This document shows positions 13,711 to 15,526 of a DNA stretch of 15,526 nt, in pieces. The stretch is from assembly GCA_023230905.1 (NCBI GenBank), contig JALNWL010000039.1:1-15526 (forward strand), written 5' to 3'. Within the stretch, counting starts at the first letter, position 1, and every line of letters starts with the position of its first letter. The notes below the pieces were generated by a model. It had not been told where the DNA came from, ran no database searches, and saw only the letters and a list, made by a program, of their open reading frames with translations. This DNA comes from Syntrophales bacterium (GTDB taxonomy: Bacteria; Desulfobacterota; Syntrophia; Syntrophales; UBA2251). Both the position numbers and the translations under genes were made by a program.

Positions 13711-14403
13711 TCATTCCTCCTTCCCGAAGTCACCGGGTCCCGATTCGAGGGCCGGTTGATGTAGGGCCACCCGGCCGCAGGTGCGGCCCGCGCCGAGGAA
13801 GACCTTGCGACCTTCGACGCGTAAACGCCCCTCCGCATACCACTGGATGGCCTGGGGAAAGATACGGTGCTCTTGCTCGAGAATCCGCGCGCCGAGGGTG
13901 GCTTCCGTATCGGCCTCCTCGACCGGAATCACGGACTGGACGATGATGGGGCCGGTATCGACGCCTTGATCGACGAAATGAACCGTGCAGCCGGAGAATT
14001 TCACGCCGTAATTCGCGGCCTGCCTCTGGCTGTGCACCCCGGGAAACGCCGGAAGAAGCGCGGGATGAATATTGATGACCCGCATCGGGAAGGTCCTGAG
14101 GAATGTTTCCGAAAGGAGGCGCATGAAACCGGCCAGGACGACCAGCTCCACCCCGTATTCGTTTAGGACTTGGATCATGGCCGCGTCTGCCGCTTCGCGC
14201 GACGGATGTGACCCGGACGGAACCTTGACGACAGGGATGCCGTGGCGCGCTGCCCGCTCAAGGGCGAACGCCCGGGGATTGTCGCTGATCACGACGGCAA
14301 TGCGTGCATCAAGGGCCCGTGCCTCGATGCGGTCGATGATGGCCTGGAGATTCGATCCGTTTCCGGAAGCCAAGACACCCAGTGTGACGATCCGTTTTTT
14401 CAT
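13711..14403 (-). CDS. purN: Phosphoribosylglycinamide formyltransferase PurN
   Basis: A 230-residue enzyme of de novo purine synthesis that transfers a formyl group from 10-formyl-tetrahydrofolate to GAR (step 3). GNGSNLQAIID (residues 14-24) binds the phosphoribosyl phosphate. The catalytic triad is visible: N111 and H113 in INIHPALLPAFPG (110-122), and D149 in VDTGPI (148-153). The C-terminus extends about 20 residues past the E. coli enzyme (GRTCGRVALHQP onwards), and its coding sequence carries the ribosome-binding site for the next gene. The ATG at 14403 has GGAG upstream and puts the first beta strand in the right place. It lies 33 bp after purM and 3 bp before the phosphofructokinase gene. 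Confidence 0.96.
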   Translation of the reverse strand: MKKRIVTLGVLASGNGSNLQAIIDRIEARALDARIAVVISDNPRAFALERAARHGIPVVKVPSGSHPSREAADAAMIQVLNEYGVELVVLAGFMRLLSETFLRTFPMRVINIHPALLPAFPGVHSQRQAANYGVKFSGCTVHFVDQGVDTGPIIVQSVIPVEEADTEATLGARILEQEHRIFPQAIQWYAEGRLRVEGRKVFLGAGRTCGRVALHQPALESGPGDFGKEE

Positions 14404-14436
14404 GCGAGGGACTCCAGGGGGGTAGGCATCCGGGGA

Positions 14437-15489
14437 TCAGGCCGGCGGGAGCAGGACGACGGAGGGCTGCGCGGAATCCCGCTTATCGATTTGCCCGATA
14501 AGATAAGCTTTCTCTCCCATCTGTTCCAGCCGCTCGAGGATCTCACCGCTTTCCTTCTCCGGAACCACCAGCATCATGCCGATACCCATGTTGAACACGC
14601 GGTACATCTCGTCGTCCACGATGTTCCCGATTTCCTGGATCGCCGAAAAGACCGGATGGATCGGCCAAGCGCCCATCTGAATGATGACGCGGGAGGCGGC
14701 GGGGATGATCCGTGGGATGTTGTCGATAAAACCGCCCCCGGTGATATGGACGATGCCCTTGACCGTGAAGTTCTTGATGAGGTTCAGCACCGTCCGCACG
14801 TAGATCCGTGTCGGTGTCAGGAGCTCGTCGCCGATGGTGTTGTCGAATTCCTCAAGGCGATCGCCCAGGCGATAGCCCCCCCGCTCGAACAGGACATGCC
14901 GGGCCAGGGAAAAGCCGTTGCTGTGCAGGCCGCTCGAGGCCAGACCGATAATCCGGTCCCCGACGCGGATGCCTGATCCGTCCAGCAGTCGGTCGGCGTC
15001 GACGATCCCGACGCAAAAGCCGGCCAGATCGTATTCATCGTCGCGATAGAATCCCGGCATTTCGGCCGTTTCGCCCCCGATCAGGGCACAGCCGGCGTCC
15101 TGGCAGCCTCGAACGATCCCGTCCAGGATTTCCAGACAGCGCCCGACGTCGATTTTCCCCAGGGAGAGATAATCCAGGAAGAAGAGGGGTTCGGCGCCCT
15201 GAACGACGATGTCGTTGACGGACATGGCGACCAGGTCGATGCCGATGGTGTCGTGCCGCATCATCTCTTGGGCGATTTTGAGTTTTGTTCCAACGCCGTC
15301 CGTGGACGAAACGAGCACGGGATCGCGATACTTTTCCGGATCGAGGTGGAACAGGCCGCCGAAACCGCCGATTCCACTCATCACTTCCTTGCGGAAGGTG
15401 GTCTTGACGAGAGGTTTAAGGCGCTCGACGAAGCGGTTCGCCTCGTCGATATCGACCCCTGCCGTCTTGTACGAGGCATTGTCTGACAT
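14437..15489 (-). CDS. purM: Phosphoribosylformylglycinamidine cyclo-ligase (AIR synthetase) PurM
   Basis: A 350-residue enzyme that closes the imidazole ring: FGAM + ATP to AIR (purine pathway step 5). It starts YKTAGVDIDEAN as in typical PurM. SSTDGVGTKLKIA (residues 61-73) and the NDI motif in MSVNDIVVQGAEPLFFLDYL belong to the nucleotide-binding N-terminal domain; IGGETAEMPGFY and ITGGGFIDNIPRI are further family signatures. Length is normal. CGGAG precedes the ATG at 15489. It is the first gene of an apparent purM-purN-pfk operon whose promoter is not visible in the 37 bp left in the window. Confidence 0.97.
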   Translation of the reverse strand: MSDNASYKTAGVDIDEANRFVERLKPLVKTTFRKEVMSGIGGFGGLFHLDPEKYRDPVLVSSTDGVGTKLKIAQEMMRHDTIGIDLVAMSVNDIVVQGAEPLFFLDYLSLGKIDVGRCLEILDGIVRGCQDAGCALIGGETAEMPGFYRDDEYDLAGFCVGIVDADRLLDGSGIRVGDRIIGLASSGLHSNGFSLARHVLFERGGYRLGDRLEEFDNTIGDELLTPTRIYVRTVLNLIKNFTVKGIVHITGGGFIDNIPRIIPAASRVIIQMGAWPIHPVFSAIQEIGNIVDDEMYRVFNMGIGMMLVVPEKESGEILERLEQMGEKAYLIGQIDKRDSAQPSVVLLPPA

Positions 15490-15526
15490 GTGGTCTCCGA
15501 GAAAAAGGATGAAGGTTGTGCCATTA

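Noticed and set aside
12454..13764. 436-codon open frame on the + strand across the phosphofructokinase gene
   Set aside because: It mirrors the codons of a well-supported gene on the other strand; the composition is low in structure and no family is recognisable.

Overview
The window looks like chromosomal DNA from a GC-rich Gram-negative anaerobe, most likely a deltaproteobacterium (Desulfobacterota; a Syntrophus/Smithella-like lineage would fit). This is an inference from gene content: a sigma54-activator gene beside a branched-chain-amino-acid-type (HAAT) ABC transporter operon with CoA ligases built in, a C4 zinc-ribbon L28, and a phosphofructokinase of the PPi-PFK-like branch. No rRNA, tRNA, IS element, CRISPR array or phage gene is visible, and no protein gene wholly inside the window looks broken.

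Left part (1-8929, all + strand). The 3' end of a sigma54-dependent activator gene (1-579) is followed by a 265-bp non-coding stretch. That stretch holds two palindromes (585-623), a possible 23-codon leader ORF, and two consecutive U-tailed hairpins (761-800 and 802-827) whose arms can also pair with each other. Then comes a tight seven-gene operon: periplasmic binding protein, LivG ATPase, full-length acyl-CoA synthetase, LivH and LivM permeases, LivF ATPase, and a PaaK-like ligase with a degenerate nucleotide loop. Having CoA-ligase genes inside the transporter operon suggests that the imported substrate is a carboxylic acid (fatty, aromatic or dicarboxylic) that is activated to its CoA thioester on entry, rather than an amino acid. 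The activator upstream may control it.

Middle (8975-12288). A minus-strand operon starts with recJ (ssDNA exonuclease) and continues into two small membrane-protein genes, joined by a 4-bp and then a 68-bp overlap. Divergent from recJ, with a good sigma70-type promoter, is a gene for a small secreted protein with two similar beta-rich motifs. It converges on the monocistronic-looking rpmB (L28), with a GC-rich hairpin between them.

Right part (12394-15489, minus strand). An apparent purM-purN-pfk operon links steps 5 and 3 of de novo purine synthesis to a phosphofructokinase. This enzyme has the ATP-type GGDG motif together with the PPi-type PKTIDND motif.

The best candidates for something undescribed are the leader region at 580-844 (possible attenuation control of the uptake operon) and the transporter plus two-ligase cluster, especially its PaaK-like member.
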